DNA of 19,324 nucleotides, taken from positions 1-19,324 of the forward strand of contig CAZIWX010000044.1 in assembly GCA_964543125.1 (NCBI GenBank), written 5' to 3'. A program made the position numbers and the translations under genes. Positions 1 through 7,862 of this stretch are shown in pieces. Under the pieces are notes generated by a model that saw only the letters and a list, made by a program, of their open reading frames with translations, did no database searches and was not told the DNA's origin. Origin of the DNA: CAZIWX01 sp964543125 (GTDB taxonomy: Bacteria; Fidelibacterota; UBA8477). Every line of letters begins with the position of its first letter. Position 1 is the stretch's first letter.

Positions 1-1044
1 CGTTACATGATGCGAGCGGTGGATGGCCTGGAAGAGCTGATTAAGACGGAAAACCTGGCTTGCGATATGCTGCGGCCGGGATTTATGCGAACGGCCACCA
101 CCCGGGGTTATATCAAACGCATTCAACACGATGTAAGCCTGATGAATGAGTTGGGGTTTGACGATATTTACTGGATCAGCGCGGAGGAAGTTCGCCGGCG
201 GGTGGATTCCCCGGTGTATCTCGGTGCTATGTGGGAACCGCGTTTATTGTTGATCAATCCGGCCAAGCTGGTCCGTGCCGAACGGGATTTGGCATTACGG
301 CGGGGCGTTGAGATTTACGAAAATTCGCCGGTCGTTACCATCGAAACGCTCCCCAAATTTAAGATCACGACCCCTCGGGGCAGCGTGGTAGCTGAAAAAG
401 TGGTTTTTGCCACGAATGGCTATTCGCACCTGTTCCCCCAATTGAAGCGTAAGCAGGTCCCGGCGTTTACTTACATGATTGCCACGGAACCGTTGTCCGC
501 CAGTCAATTGGAACCTATCGGCTGGCAAGGCGGTGAAGGGATCGAAGACGCCCGCAACCTGATTCACTATTATCGGCTCACGCCCGATAAGCGCATTGTT
601 TTGGGGGGCGGCCCGGTGGGCCTGACTTGGGGCAACAGCTTGTATGGCGATTCGGACAGGGACGCCTGGGGTCATCTGGAAGACCATCTGGTCTGGTTGT
701 TTCCAACGCTGAAAGGGGTGAAAATTACGCACCGCTGGGGCGGGCCCTTCTCGGTGACGATAAACTTAAGTCCGGCGCTGGGTTATATGGGCGATCAACG
801 CGCGGTGTACAGCATCGGTTGTATCGGGCACGGCGTGTCCATGAGTCATCGCAACGCCCAGACAATACGGGATTTGGTCCTGGAACGGGAAAGCGAATTG
901 TTGGAGTGCCCGTTCGTCAACCCCAAAGTGATTCCCTGGCCGCCGGAGCCGTTGCGCATGATGACGGCGGGAACCTTACGGGCTTATCTCAAACTTGAAG
1001 ACTGGTGGTACGAGCGGGGATTGCAGCAAGAACAAAAGGAGTAG
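1..1044 (+). CDS. FAD-dependent oxidoreductase, DAO/OrdL-like (5' end missing)
   Basis: This is the C-terminal 347 residues of a D-amino-acid-oxidase-family (DAO, COG0665) flavoprotein. The frame is open to base 1, so the N-terminal FAD-binding GxGxxG segment lies outside the window, and the Met at base 7 is internal. Visible family signatures are VVFATNGYSHLFP, the strand that closes the FAD domain, followed by the VPAFTYMIATEPL segment seen in gamma-glutamylputrescine oxidase/OrdL-like proteins, and near the C-terminus GCIGHGVSMSHRNAQ, the second FAD-contacting segment. Members oxidise amines or N-alkyl amino acids to an aldehyde or keto acid with ammonia and H2O2. The substrate cannot be told from this fragment. 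The gene ends in TAG and converges on nagB across 295 nt, so it is transcriptionally separate from the sugar genes. Family confidence is high; specific function is unknown. Confidence 0.85.
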   Translation, partial: RYMMRAVDGLEELIKTENLACDMLRPGFMRTATTRGYIKRIQHDVSLMNELGFDDIYWISAEEVRRRVDSPVYLGAMWEPRLLLINPAKLVRAERDLALRRGVEIYENSPVVTIETLPKFKITTPRGSVVAEKVVFATNGYSHLFPQLKRKQVPAFTYMIATEPLSASQLEPIGWQGGEGIEDARNLIHYYRLTPDKRIVLGGGPVGLTWGNSLYGDSDRDAWGHLEDHLVWLFPTLKGVKITHRWGGPFSVTINLSPALGYMGDQRAVYSIGCIGHGVSMSHRNAQTIRDLVLERESELLECPFVNPKVIPWPPEPLRMMTAGTLRAYLKLEDWWYERGLQQEQKE

Positions 1045-1151
1045 GATTAGAGAGACATGTACGGGTGGAAAGCCGGTATTATCCGCTGGGTAGAAGCCAC
1101 TCCGCCGGTTCTCCTTCCTCCGGCATAGAAAATTGCCGGCGGTGGTTAGCG

Positions 1152-1184
1152 GAAACTGATTTGGCTAGGCTGAAAATCAGTTTC
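1152..1184 (+). terminator. Hairpin downstream of the oxidase gene, possible terminator
   Basis: A perfect 11-bp inverted repeat (GAAACTGATTT at 1152-1162 and AAATCAGTTTC at 1174-1184) encloses an 11-nt loop, about 108 nt after the oxidase stop codon. It is followed by a T-rich but interrupted tract (ATTTCTCAGCTTTTCCTT). The position in a convergent intergenic region suits transcription termination. The AT-rich stem and the imperfect U-tract make this only a moderate candidate. A second shorter inverted repeat, CCGGC/GCCGG, lies at 1120-1139. Confidence 0.4.
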
Positions 1185-1274
1185 ATTTCTCAGCTTTTCC
1201 TTACGCCAGACCCGAGACCGCAACAATTCGACCACCGCGTTTTTCAGGGATGCGGATAGTCACGGATTAAAGTG

Positions 1275-1329
1275 GAAACCGGTTTCAGGAATTGAATAAA
1301 ACCCAATTGGCCGGATGAAACCTGGTTTC
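1275..1329. repeat. Pair of related palindromes in the convergent intergenic region
   Basis: GAAACCGGTTTC at 1275-1286 is a perfect 12-bp palindrome. GAAACC-T-GGTTTC at 1317-1329 is the same palindrome with a one-base centre. The two can also pair with each other. They sit just before the nagB stop codon (minus strand, 1340), so they could form a bidirectional termination structure or a small extragenic repeat. The rest of 1045-1339 shows no convincing coding sequence. Confidence 0.45.
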
Positions 1330-1339
1330 CAGCAGCACA

Positions 1340-2131
1340 CTAAAGGTTATGCCGCTCAATATCCTTGAAATATTTTACCGTACCAACCCTCATTTCCATG
1401 GTGCTCTCGTCGTCACACACGATAATCCCGTGTTTGTGTAATTGCAACATGGACAGGGTCCACATGTGGTTGACGCCCTCTTCGACGCATTTTTGCAGCG
1501 CCCGGGCTTTGCTGTAACCACTGACCAGAATGAGGACTTCGTCGGAATCCATGACGGTTCCCACGCCCACGGTTAAAGCCGTTTTGGGAACTTTGTTAAT
1601 GTTATTATCAAAGAATCTGGAGTTGGCCACGATCGTATCGTAGGTCAGGGTCTTGATCCGGGTCCGGGATGACAGGGAAGAACCCGGTTCATTAAAAGCA
1701 ATATGACCGTCGGGGCCGATGCCACCTAAAAACAAACGAATTCCGCCGGCCTTTTTGATCCTGGCTTCGTAGGTCTGACACTCTTTTTCCAGGTCAGACG
1801 CATTGCCGTCCAGGATATTAATGTTTTCAGGCGGAATATCGATATGGTCGAACAAGTGGTGGTGCATAAAGTAGTGGTAGCTCTCCGGGTGAGTGACCGG
1901 CAAACCCACGTATTCATCCATATTAAATGTGATGACATTTTTAAAGGACACTTCACCGGCCTGATTCAGGCGCACCAGTTCCCGGTACGTGCCGATAGGC
2001 GACGAGCCGGTTGGCAGACCCAGAACGAAAGGTTTTTCAGCAGTCGGTCCGAACCGCTTGATTTTCCGCACAACATTGGCGGCAGTCCACTTGCTCATGG
2101 CGGCATAATCATCTAATATCAGCAATCTCAT
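1340..2131 (-). CDS. nagB: Glucosamine-6-phosphate deaminase
   Basis: This 263-residue protein converts glucosamine-6-phosphate to fructose-6-phosphate and ammonia in the cytoplasm. It aligns over its whole length with the classic E. coli NagB (266 aa). FNMDEYVGLP carries catalytic D72, and GGIGPDGHIAFNEPG carries D141, H143 and E148 at the same numbering as E. coli. The allosteric GlcNAc-6-P site also looks conserved (S151, R158, K160, Y254), so activation by GlcNAc-6-P is plausible. The start has an AAAGGGA Shine-Dalgarno-like stretch about 8 nt upstream. It lies 26 nt downstream of the GlmU-like gene on the same strand, so the two are probably one operon. This is the canonical single-domain enzyme, in contrast to the large fusion two genes upstream. 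Very secure. Confidence 0.97.
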   Translation of the reverse strand: MRLLILDDYAAMSKWTAANVVRKIKRFGPTAEKPFVLGLPTGSSPIGTYRELVRLNQAGEVSFKNVITFNMDEYVGLPVTHPESYHYFMHHHLFDHIDIPPENINILDGNASDLEKECQTYEARIKKAGGIRLFLGGIGPDGHIAFNEPGSSLSSRTRIKTLTYDTIVANSRFFDNNINKVPKTALTVGVGTVMDSDEVLILVSGYSKARALQKCVEEGVNHMWTLSMLQLHKHGIIVCDDESTMEMRVGTVKYFKDIERHNL

Positions 2132-2157
2132 GGTGTAAATCCCTTTATCGTTACGTG

Positions 2158-3390
2158 TTAGCTGTTAATTCCTGATTCAAACAAATATCTGAAAATCTTT
2201 TCATAGGCCGGCGTTAATTCTTTTTTGCGCCGGGCCATCACGGCGCCGGCGGTTTTAAGCGCTTTTTCCAGCTCATAAGGAACCAGGCCGCCCCCGCCGC
2301 CCCAGGAAAATGAGGGGATGTATTTGGGCGGAAAATCCGCCCCGAATACATTGCACATGGCGCCTACCACCGTTCCGGTGTTGAACATGGTGTTGATGCC
2401 GGACTTGGAGTGATCACCCATGGTTAAGCCCACAAACATGGATCCGGTATCTACCATTTCTCCGTTGATGTAAACCTTTACATTGCCATAGTTATTTTTC
2501 AGATCGCTGTTGTTGGTGTCGGCGCCGAGGTTCACCCACTGACCCAGGTAAGCGTGTCCCAGAAAACCGTCGTGTTGTTTGTTGCTATAGGAGTGAATAA
2601 TGGATTCTTCCACCTCGCCCCCCACTTTGCAAACCGCTCCGATAGAGGTGCCTTCATAAATTTTCGCGGCAATTTTAACGGCGGATTTTTTGCCGATGAA
2701 AACCGGCCCTTCAATGACGGCCTGGTGCATGATCGTGGCGCCTTCATCGATGTAGATGGGACCCCCTTCGGCATCGAGAATGGCGCCGGGTTTGATGGTG
2801 GCGTCTTTGCCAATGTAGATATTGCTTTTGTTCACCAGCATCGCCTGGGGTGAAATATTACCCGGGTGCTGACCACCCCGGTTGAAATGAGCAAAATCAC
2901 GCTCAAGCTGCTCCGGATTATGATGCACCAAATCCCAGGGATATTTGATCAGCGGCGCATCCTTGAGTTCCACCCGGTTGCCCGCCGGAAAGGTGGACAT
3001 ATCCTGATTTTCATTCAGAAATTTAGCGAATTGGTTCACATGACCGCCTTGTAAAAAAGCGCCAACCACCCGGCCTTCATGCACAAAAATGGTTTCTTCG
3101 TTCACCTGGAAAACTTTGCTCCGGGTTGCATCCGATAAAAACGCTCCATTAATAAACAGACCGGCAGCGGCTTTAATTTGGTTGACCGTCAGCCCCGGAT
3201 TTTGCTCCTTCACATAATCCTGCAGGTACTCCCGGCAGAAGAGACTGCCGGCCCGGCCCGCGAAGTCCCGTTCGATTTTCTCCCGCAATGTTAAAATCCC
3301 GCAGCGCAGGTCATAAACCGGCCGGGTAAGTGACAACGGGTAGAGATTTGAATATTGGTTGTCTTCAAAAATACAAAGCTGGTAATTCAT
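2158..3390 (-). CDS. GlmU-like sugar-phosphate nucleotidyltransferase/acetyltransferase (alternative bacterial GlmU type)
   Basis: A 410-residue protein resembling the alternative bacterial GlmU family (TIGR03991-like) of Bacteroidetes. The N-terminus (residues 1-45), with FEDNQYSNLYPLSLTRPVYD and then LRCGILTLREK, replaces the usual LAAGxGTRM loop of classical GlmU. Residues about 185-350 form a left-handed beta-helix of hexapeptide repeats (IYIGKDATIKPGAILD, PIYIDEGATIMHQAVI, VFIGKKSAVKIAAKIY). The likely role is acetylation and/or uridylylation of glucosamine-1-phosphate toward UDP-GlcNAc for peptidoglycan and LPS; neither activity is proven by the sequence. Pairing with nagB supports an amino-sugar role. 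The start ATG follows GGAGGTAAGCGGAGACTTGC, with GGAGA about 5 nt upstream. Other members of the family may act on different sugar-1-phosphates. Confidence 0.85.
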   Translation of the reverse strand: MNYQLCIFEDNQYSNLYPLSLTRPVYDLRCGILTLREKIERDFAGRAGSLFCREYLQDYVKEQNPGLTVNQIKAAAGLFINGAFLSDATRSKVFQVNEETIFVHEGRVVGAFLQGGHVNQFAKFLNENQDMSTFPAGNRVELKDAPLIKYPWDLVHHNPEQLERDFAHFNRGGQHPGNISPQAMLVNKSNIYIGKDATIKPGAILDAEGGPIYIDEGATIMHQAVIEGPVFIGKKSAVKIAAKIYEGTSIGAVCKVGGEVEESIIHSYSNKQHDGFLGHAYLGQWVNLGADTNNSDLKNNYGNVKVYINGEMVDTGSMFVGLTMGDHSKSGINTMFNTGTVVGAMCNVFGADFPPKYIPSFSWGGGGGLVPYELEKALKTAGAVMARRKKELTPAYEKIFRYLFESGINS

Positions 3391-3684
3391 GCAAGTCTCC
3401 GCTTACCTCCAAACATGCTTTTGGAAGTGTAGTGATTGTTTCAGTAAATTTCCGCCTTTTCCACGAATGCAATGGTGCAAATGTCCGCCTGATTGATTCG
3501 GTTAGTTAATTTATTATCCTTACTAACTTCTTCAAGTGATTTATTGAATTGTCGGACTCAGCTACCGCCAAATCACACCGTTTTTTCGCTCTTGTCTGCT
3601 CCAGGCAAAGAAAAAATCCTGGCCGGATGGCTCCCAGCCCCGTTGAGCATGGGAATCACGGGCTTGAACGAAAAAGGCCGGAAG
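3391..3684. other. Intergenic region between the GlmU-like and NagB-PIG-L genes
   Basis: These 294 nt hold no convincing gene. The AT-rich half nearest the GlmU-like gene (about 3420-3560) probably carries its promoter on the minus strand, but no clear -35/-10 pair stands out. Close to the stop of the fusion gene there is an imperfect inverted repeat (AGCCCCGT at 3636-3643 with ACGGGCT at 3658-3664, one bulge) and a short CCAGG/CCTGG stem at 3601-3622. Either could end transcription of the fusion gene, though no U-tract follows. Confidence 0.3.
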
Positions 3685-6036
3685 TTAAGGGGCAAAATTC
3701 TCCGTAACATCCCGCAGCGCCCGGGCCCGGGAATAAAAATCTTCCAGGTTCATCTCCTTCAAAAAGAGCACGCCATGCGCCGCGCGCAGACGGGGATGGT
3801 CGTTGTTATACCAAAAATCACCGCCCAGATTGACCTTGAGCCGTTGATGTTGCTCCACCTGGATAGCCTGCGCCAGATCGGAAAAAGGTCCGTCATGCTC
3901 ATGGCTGGGAAACGGCGCGTCGGTTTGGCTGGTGAAACAGTTGTGAAACGTGTCGTGGAGAATGGACATGGAATTTAACGAAACCGGCACCAGAATATTG
4001 GCGTCGCCGGGATGGAATCGGTACCAAACGTTGCGATAACCCCAAATCCGCACCCGGGCCTGGGGAAACTTATGGGTATACAGCTTTAAGGCTTCAGCCA
4101 GGGCTTGCAACACCTTGTAGTGCGTGTCCGGACCGCTGGCTTCGGGATCCAGAGCCAATGTCACTACGGTGGGTTGCACCTGCTCCAACAAGCGCAGAAT
4201 GGGCAGCACATCCCGGTTAAGGGTGGGCTCTTCGGTAAAAATATCACCCTGATAGAATCCCAGGCGGAGATGATGGACCGCTTCGGTGGTGATTCCGTAG
4301 TGACCCCACACCAGATCCGCCTCCCACTCCCGAATCCGGCCCTTCAATTTCTGAACCGGGGGTAAATCTTTCTGTCCGGGATACTGATTCTCAAGGTACC
4401 GCTGCAACTCTTTGATGCGGCGCGGAAGCGTTTCCGGAGTCTCGGATTGATAAATAGTGAGCAGAATACGAATCAGCCGTGAGGCCGAAGCTTCCCTTTT
4501 AAGGGTCTGTCTCCGGGCCGCCACACCGTCCAGATAATGATAGACATCCTGGGTCCAGCCCGGTTTGAAATCCGGATCGAAATAATTCTCGGTTGCCAGC
4601 CGGTGACCCTCAGCCGAATTCACGAACCGGCGGGCATGTTCCAACCGGTCCCGGATGAATTCGTTGGTCACCGCATTAAAACCGCTGGTCATATAGGCAA
4701 AATGATGCCGGTTCAAAGGAGTGCGGACAATGTGAACGACATGGGGCAGATAGCCCAGCATGATATCGTCATGGTGCGGAGCGGTATGCAGAAAAGTCTC
4801 TCCTGTGATAGATTCCAATCCGCTCCGGAGCTTTTTCACAATACTCCGTTGAGCCAATTTCCCCCACGCTTCGATCGATTTCCCGGTTTTTTTCAAAACG
4901 ATGTTAACGTTAGCGTCCGCTTGGGCTTGTTCGTCCGTGAGTTTTAGCAAGGGCGTATTGGTGCGGAGTGAAAGGTCAATGATCTCGCGTTCGGCCTCCC
5001 GTGCGGTGAGCTCCGGCCGGGCTGCCAGGGCAACTCTTTTGCGTGCCGCAAGGTTTATGGCGGCGCCGGCCGTGATGTAAAAGCGCCCGTTTTTCAGCTG
5101 CTGGAGCAATCCGCCCGGCCGGGTGTTTTGCCCGTCCAACTGAATGGCGTCAGCCACAATTTTGGCTTTGGCTTCTCCCGCGGCAAAAAGGATGGGCACC
5201 ACATTGGGATTATAGGCGATGGTCTGCAGGCCGATGCTAATAACCAGGCGATTTTTTGCTACTTCAATTCCTCCCAGATCGGTAGCCGCCGCCGCCTGGG
5301 TTTCAAAATTCGTCGGCATCAGGCGGGTGGTGGAATGATAATCGGAGCCGCGCACATTAAAGGCGATGTGACCATCCGGGCCAATACCGCCCAGAAAAAA
5401 TCCGAGGCCACCCTTGCGCCGAATCTCTTCTTCATAATCGGTACAGTACTGGTCCACAACTTCGATGGCCTCTTTTTGCAGTCGTTCCATATGGGTCTTG
5501 GGATGACGCACCCGGAGGGTTAAATCCACTTGCAGCCCGGGAAATATCTCCCGCAGGGAAAGTTTGCCCGGGAAGGGTAATTGGGATGCATCGATGAGCT
5601 GCGCCCGATCCGCTGCAAGGCCAAAATTGTCCAGGTAATACTTTTGAACATAGAAATGAAAGCTGTTGTGCTGAGTGCGTAAAATGGGGAAAAACTCGTC
5701 GATCTGGACGAACCGCAAGCCGTCCAGGCGGGGAAATATTCCGGGTTCGATTCCCACTGTTTCCAGCAATTTTCGGGTTTTGGGTAAGTGCCAGTTTTTC
5801 GTGTAATACTCAACAAAGCGAATAAAGTATTCAGGGGTTTTGCCCGTGGGCAGCGAAACAACACCTTCCGGATTTTGTTGTACCCATTCGATAAAGCGAA
5901 GTGCCGTTAGTTGGCCCAGGGCCGGGAAATTAGAGACTTCAACTACCGGGATTTTTTCGTCCGGGGCATACCTAAACGCCAACCCACTCCGGCTCACAAA
6001 GCAGGACTCAACGGGTGTCGGTTTCGAAAATTTCAT
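3685..6036 (-). CDS. Fusion of NagB-like deaminase and PIG-L/LmbE deacetylase
   Basis: A 783-residue two-domain protein matching the long Bacteroidetes-type 'glucosamine-6-phosphate deaminase-like' proteins. Residues about 35-345 are NagB-like: SLPTGKTPEYF (61-71), QIDEFFP (111-117, with the D/E pair at the catalytic aspartate) and LGGIGPDGHIAFN (215-227). Residues about 410-760 are PIG-L/LmbE-like: HTAPHHDDIMLG (417-428) is the Zn-binding [AP]HxDD motif, and GPDTHYKVLQA (635-645) supplies the later metal histidine. The protein is somewhat longer than most relatives (about 640-680 aa). A combined deacetylase and deaminase acting on GlcNAc-6-P-like sugars is an attractive inference, but the substrate of the PIG-L domain is not shown here. 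The start at 6036 follows AGGGAG at suitable spacing. It is followed by the GlmU-like gene and nagB on the same strand, 294 nt away. Confidence 0.92.
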   Translation of the reverse strand: MKFSKPTPVESCFVSRSGLAFRYAPDEKIPVVEVSNFPALGQLTALRFIEWVQQNPEGVVSLPTGKTPEYFIRFVEYYTKNWHLPKTRKLLETVGIEPGIFPRLDGLRFVQIDEFFPILRTQHNSFHFYVQKYYLDNFGLAADRAQLIDASQLPFPGKLSLREIFPGLQVDLTLRVRHPKTHMERLQKEAIEVVDQYCTDYEEEIRRKGGLGFFLGGIGPDGHIAFNVRGSDYHSTTRLMPTNFETQAAAATDLGGIEVAKNRLVISIGLQTIAYNPNVVPILFAAGEAKAKIVADAIQLDGQNTRPGGLLQQLKNGRFYITAGAAINLAARKRVALAARPELTAREAEREIIDLSLRTNTPLLKLTDEQAQADANVNIVLKKTGKSIEAWGKLAQRSIVKKLRSGLESITGETFLHTAPHHDDIMLGYLPHVVHIVRTPLNRHHFAYMTSGFNAVTNEFIRDRLEHARRFVNSAEGHRLATENYFDPDFKPGWTQDVYHYLDGVAARRQTLKREASASRLIRILLTIYQSETPETLPRRIKELQRYLENQYPGQKDLPPVQKLKGRIREWEADLVWGHYGITTEAVHHLRLGFYQGDIFTEEPTLNRDVLPILRLLEQVQPTVVTLALDPEASGPDTHYKVLQALAEALKLYTHKFPQARVRIWGYRNVWYRFHPGDANILVPVSLNSMSILHDTFHNCFTSQTDAPFPSHEHDGPFSDLAQAIQVEQHQRLKVNLGGDFWYNNDHPRLRAAHGVLFLKEMNLEDFYSRARALRDVTENFAP

Positions 6037-6178
6037 CCGGTCTCCCTAACCTGAAGGCAATAATCGTTAAAATAGGTGCGAAAAACCATCAATATTTTAA
6101 GCCAATGCCGGAGTTAAGTTGCTGTAAAACATAATTCATGATAGCAGGTTAATATTATTTATTAATTAACTTAACGGG

Positions 6179-6230
6179 CCGGGCAACGGTCTCGATGTGA
6201 CCGCCCGGGTCCGGAAAAGCCTGTTTTTTT
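6179..6230 (+). promoter_or_regulatory. GC-rich hairpin plus T-run ahead of the cytidylyltransferase gene (possible attenuator)
   Basis: CCGGGC (6179-6184) pairs with GCCCGG (6203-6208), and inside it GGTC (6188-6191) pairs with GACC (6199-6202), leaving a 7-nt loop and a 3-nt bulge. Seven T follow at 6224-6230, but 15 nt separate them from the stem, so this is not a classic intrinsic terminator. No plus-strand gene lies upstream, so if functional it would act as leader attenuation for the downstream cluster. Confidence 0.25.
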
Positions 6231-6252
6231 GGTGGGGATTTAGGATATTTTT

Positions 6253-6306
6253 ATGGCGATGAGTTTTCTGCACAATTCCTGGAAATCAAAAGAAATCAAT
6301 TTATAG
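6253..6306 (+). CDS. Possible 17-residue leader peptide
   Basis: ATG at 6253, preceded by TTTAGGATATTTTT, opens a 17-codon ORF (MAMSFLHNSWKSKEINL) ending in TAG at 6304-6306, two bases before the TTG start of the cytidylyltransferase gene. The spacing would allow translational coupling to that weak start. There is no homology evidence, and short ORFs arise by chance, so this is tentative. Confidence 0.2.
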   Translation: MAMSFLHNSWKSKEINL

Positions 6307-6308
6307 CC

Positions 6309-6995
6309 TTGACGCTGGATTCTAAAAATCAAATTTCCGCCTGGGCTGTCATTGTGGCGGCCGGACAAGGGAATCGCATTACCGGTAATTTACCCAAGCA
6401 ATTCATGACGCTGGAGGGCCGGGAAATTTTAGCCTATTCCGTCAATACTTTTCGGCTTCACGCGGGCATTCAGGGCGTCGTTATCGTGACGGCCAAACCT
6501 TTTATGAAGCAGGTTAAGAAAAATTTTCCGCAATGCCAGGTAATTGAGGGTGGTGATACCCGGCAAGCATCATCCGCGCGCGGGGTTGCAGCCTGCCCCG
6601 GGAACGCCGAAAAAATTCTGATCCATGATGCTGCCCGGCCCTTTGTCAGCCCTGAGATCATCACAACCTGCCTGCTTGCTTTGGACAGCTATGATGCCGC
6701 CGCGCCGGTTATCCCGGCCAAAGACACCCTGGTGCTGGCCACCGCTGCCGGTTGGGAGCGGCTGAACCGCAACCGGATCAAGGCCATGCAAACGCCCCAG
6801 GGATTTCGGGCGCCGGTCATTCGGGCGGCGCAGGCAACCGGCGTTGCCGGAACAGATGAAATCGGTCTCGTTTTAGCGGCGTTACCGGAAGCGGCGGTGC
6901 AGCTATTCGCGGGTGACCCGGAGAATTTTAAAATCACCACCCCCCTCGATCTTGAACTGGCCGCCTGCATGGCCGCCCGTTTCCACCGATCATAA
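6309..6995 (+). CDS. ispD: IspD-family CTP:polyol-phosphate cytidylyltransferase
   Basis: This 228-residue enzyme transfers CMP from CTP to a polyol phosphate. The usual family member makes CDP-methylerythritol in the MEP isoprenoid pathway. Motifs seen are VAAGQGNRI with LPKQF (16-32; R23 and K30 contact CTP), ILIHDAARPFVS (103-114), AKDT (137-140), MQTPQGF (160-166), TDEIG (182-186) and FKITTPLDLELA (207-218). Length is normal for IspD (about 225-235). The only usable start is TTG at 6309; no in-frame ATG or GTG lies nearby upstream, and no strong ribosome site is visible, so translation may be low or coupled to the leader ORF. Its place at the head of a glycan cluster with an LtaS-like gene leaves open a TarI-type role (CDP-ribitol or a similar CDP-polyol) instead of isoprenoid synthesis. 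The symbol is the family default. Confidence 0.85.
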   Translation: MTLDSKNQISAWAVIVAAGQGNRITGNLPKQFMTLEGREILAYSVNTFRLHAGIQGVVIVTAKPFMKQVKKNFPQCQVIEGGDTRQASSARGVAACPGNAEKILIHDAARPFVSPEIITTCLLALDSYDAAAPVIPAKDTLVLATAAGWERLNRNRIKAMQTPQGFRAPVIRAAQATGVAGTDEIGLVLAALPEAAVQLFAGDPENFKITTPLDLELAACMAARFHRS

Positions 6996-7004
6996 AGGCT
7001 GCCG

Positions 7005-7859
7005 GTGAAGCTCTCAATCATTATCGCTCACTACACGCCCACGCCCGATCATCCCTGTATCGTGGCCGTGACGCGAACCATGGCCGAATTGGCGCACCAG
7101 TGCCGGGGTCTGGATGCCGAAGTGATTATTTGTGATGATGGCTCACCCATTAACAGCCGGCATTTGAAAGAACAAATACCGCTGACTTTGCCGGATGGCC
7201 GTTGGCTTTACGACCTCACCGGCGCGGCGGCTAAAACTGTTGCCGCCGAAAGGTTCCCGGCCTTAGCGTTGCCACCCGTTTCACACTGGCTGTATCTAAA
7301 AAAAACCCGGCCCTGTTCCTCCAAAGCCCGTTTATGGAATCACGCCACGGAACTAGCCCGGTCAGAAAACCTGGTGTTTTTCGACGACGATAATTATCTG
7401 AATCAGCCCAATGGGTTAAATCAATTTTCCCGATTATTACATAACTACCGCGTGGTTTTCGGTCAGGTAATCGATCGGCGCGGACGGGCTCGGGGCTACG
7501 CCAGTCACCGCGTTCAGGGAACCACCTTTGGTATTAAAAAACCGGTGTTGCAATCCATCCGTGGTTTTGGTGAATGGACCGAAGCCGTGTCCAGTGGGAT
7601 TGATTCGGACCTGTGGTTTAAGCTGTACCAGGCTCTGAAAGCTCAGCGCCCTTTTCAAGCCGCTTATACGGATTCAATTCAAACCACCGACGCTTGCTCC
7701 AAACGCTGGAAACCGTTCGTGGGTTCGTTCTTTCGTCACCGGGCGGTTCGTCGGCAATTTGCGGCGGTACACGGCTGCCCCGATTATCGCGATTCACGGC
7801 ACAATCCATCCCGGAATAAATCACTCTGGATGGACAATCTCACCCAACCGGCGCACTGA
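7005..7859 (+). CDS. Family 2 glycosyltransferase
   Basis: A 284-residue GT-A-fold glycosyltransferase. LSIIIAHYTP at the N-terminus begins the nucleotide-binding fold, VIICDDGSP (40-48) carries the acidic nucleotide-contacting pair, and LVFFDDDNYL (123-132) contains the metal-binding DxD. IRGFGEWTEAVSSGIDSDLW (185-204) corresponds to the acceptor and catalytic-base region of GT2 enzymes. No membrane segment is evident, so it is probably cytoplasmic and peripherally associated with the membrane. The start is GTG at 7005 with AGG 7 nt upstream, 9 nt after the cytidylyltransferase stop; the next gene begins only 3 nt after its stop, so these three are clearly cotranscribed. The sugar transferred cannot be predicted. 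Confidence 0.88.
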   Translation: MKLSIIIAHYTPTPDHPCIVAVTRTMAELAHQCRGLDAEVIICDDGSPINSRHLKEQIPLTLPDGRWLYDLTGAAAKTVAAERFPALALPPVSHWLYLKKTRPCSSKARLWNHATELARSENLVFFDDDNYLNQPNGLNQFSRLLHNYRVVFGQVIDRRGRARGYASHRVQGTTFGIKKPVLQSIRGFGEWTEAVSSGIDSDLWFKLYQALKAQRPFQAAYTDSIQTTDACSKRWKPFVGSFFRHRAVRRQFAAVHGCPDYRDSRHNPSRNKSLWMDNLTQPAH

Positions 7860-7862
7860 TCC

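Larger units (their letters stand above)
6037..6308. other. Divergent AT-rich intergenic region
   Basis: These 272 nt separate the minus-strand fusion gene from the plus-strand polysaccharide cluster, so promoters for both directions are expected here. The stretch 6060-6175 is strongly AT-rich (for example AATATTATTTATTAATTAAC near 6150-6170). No promoter pair is clear enough to call. A GC-rich hairpin and a possible leader ORF within it are listed separately. Confidence 0.4.

Noticed and set aside
3493..3978. Plus-strand ORF of 161 codons
   Set aside because: Most of it is antisense to the end of the NagB-PIG-L fusion, with no family signature or ribosome site.
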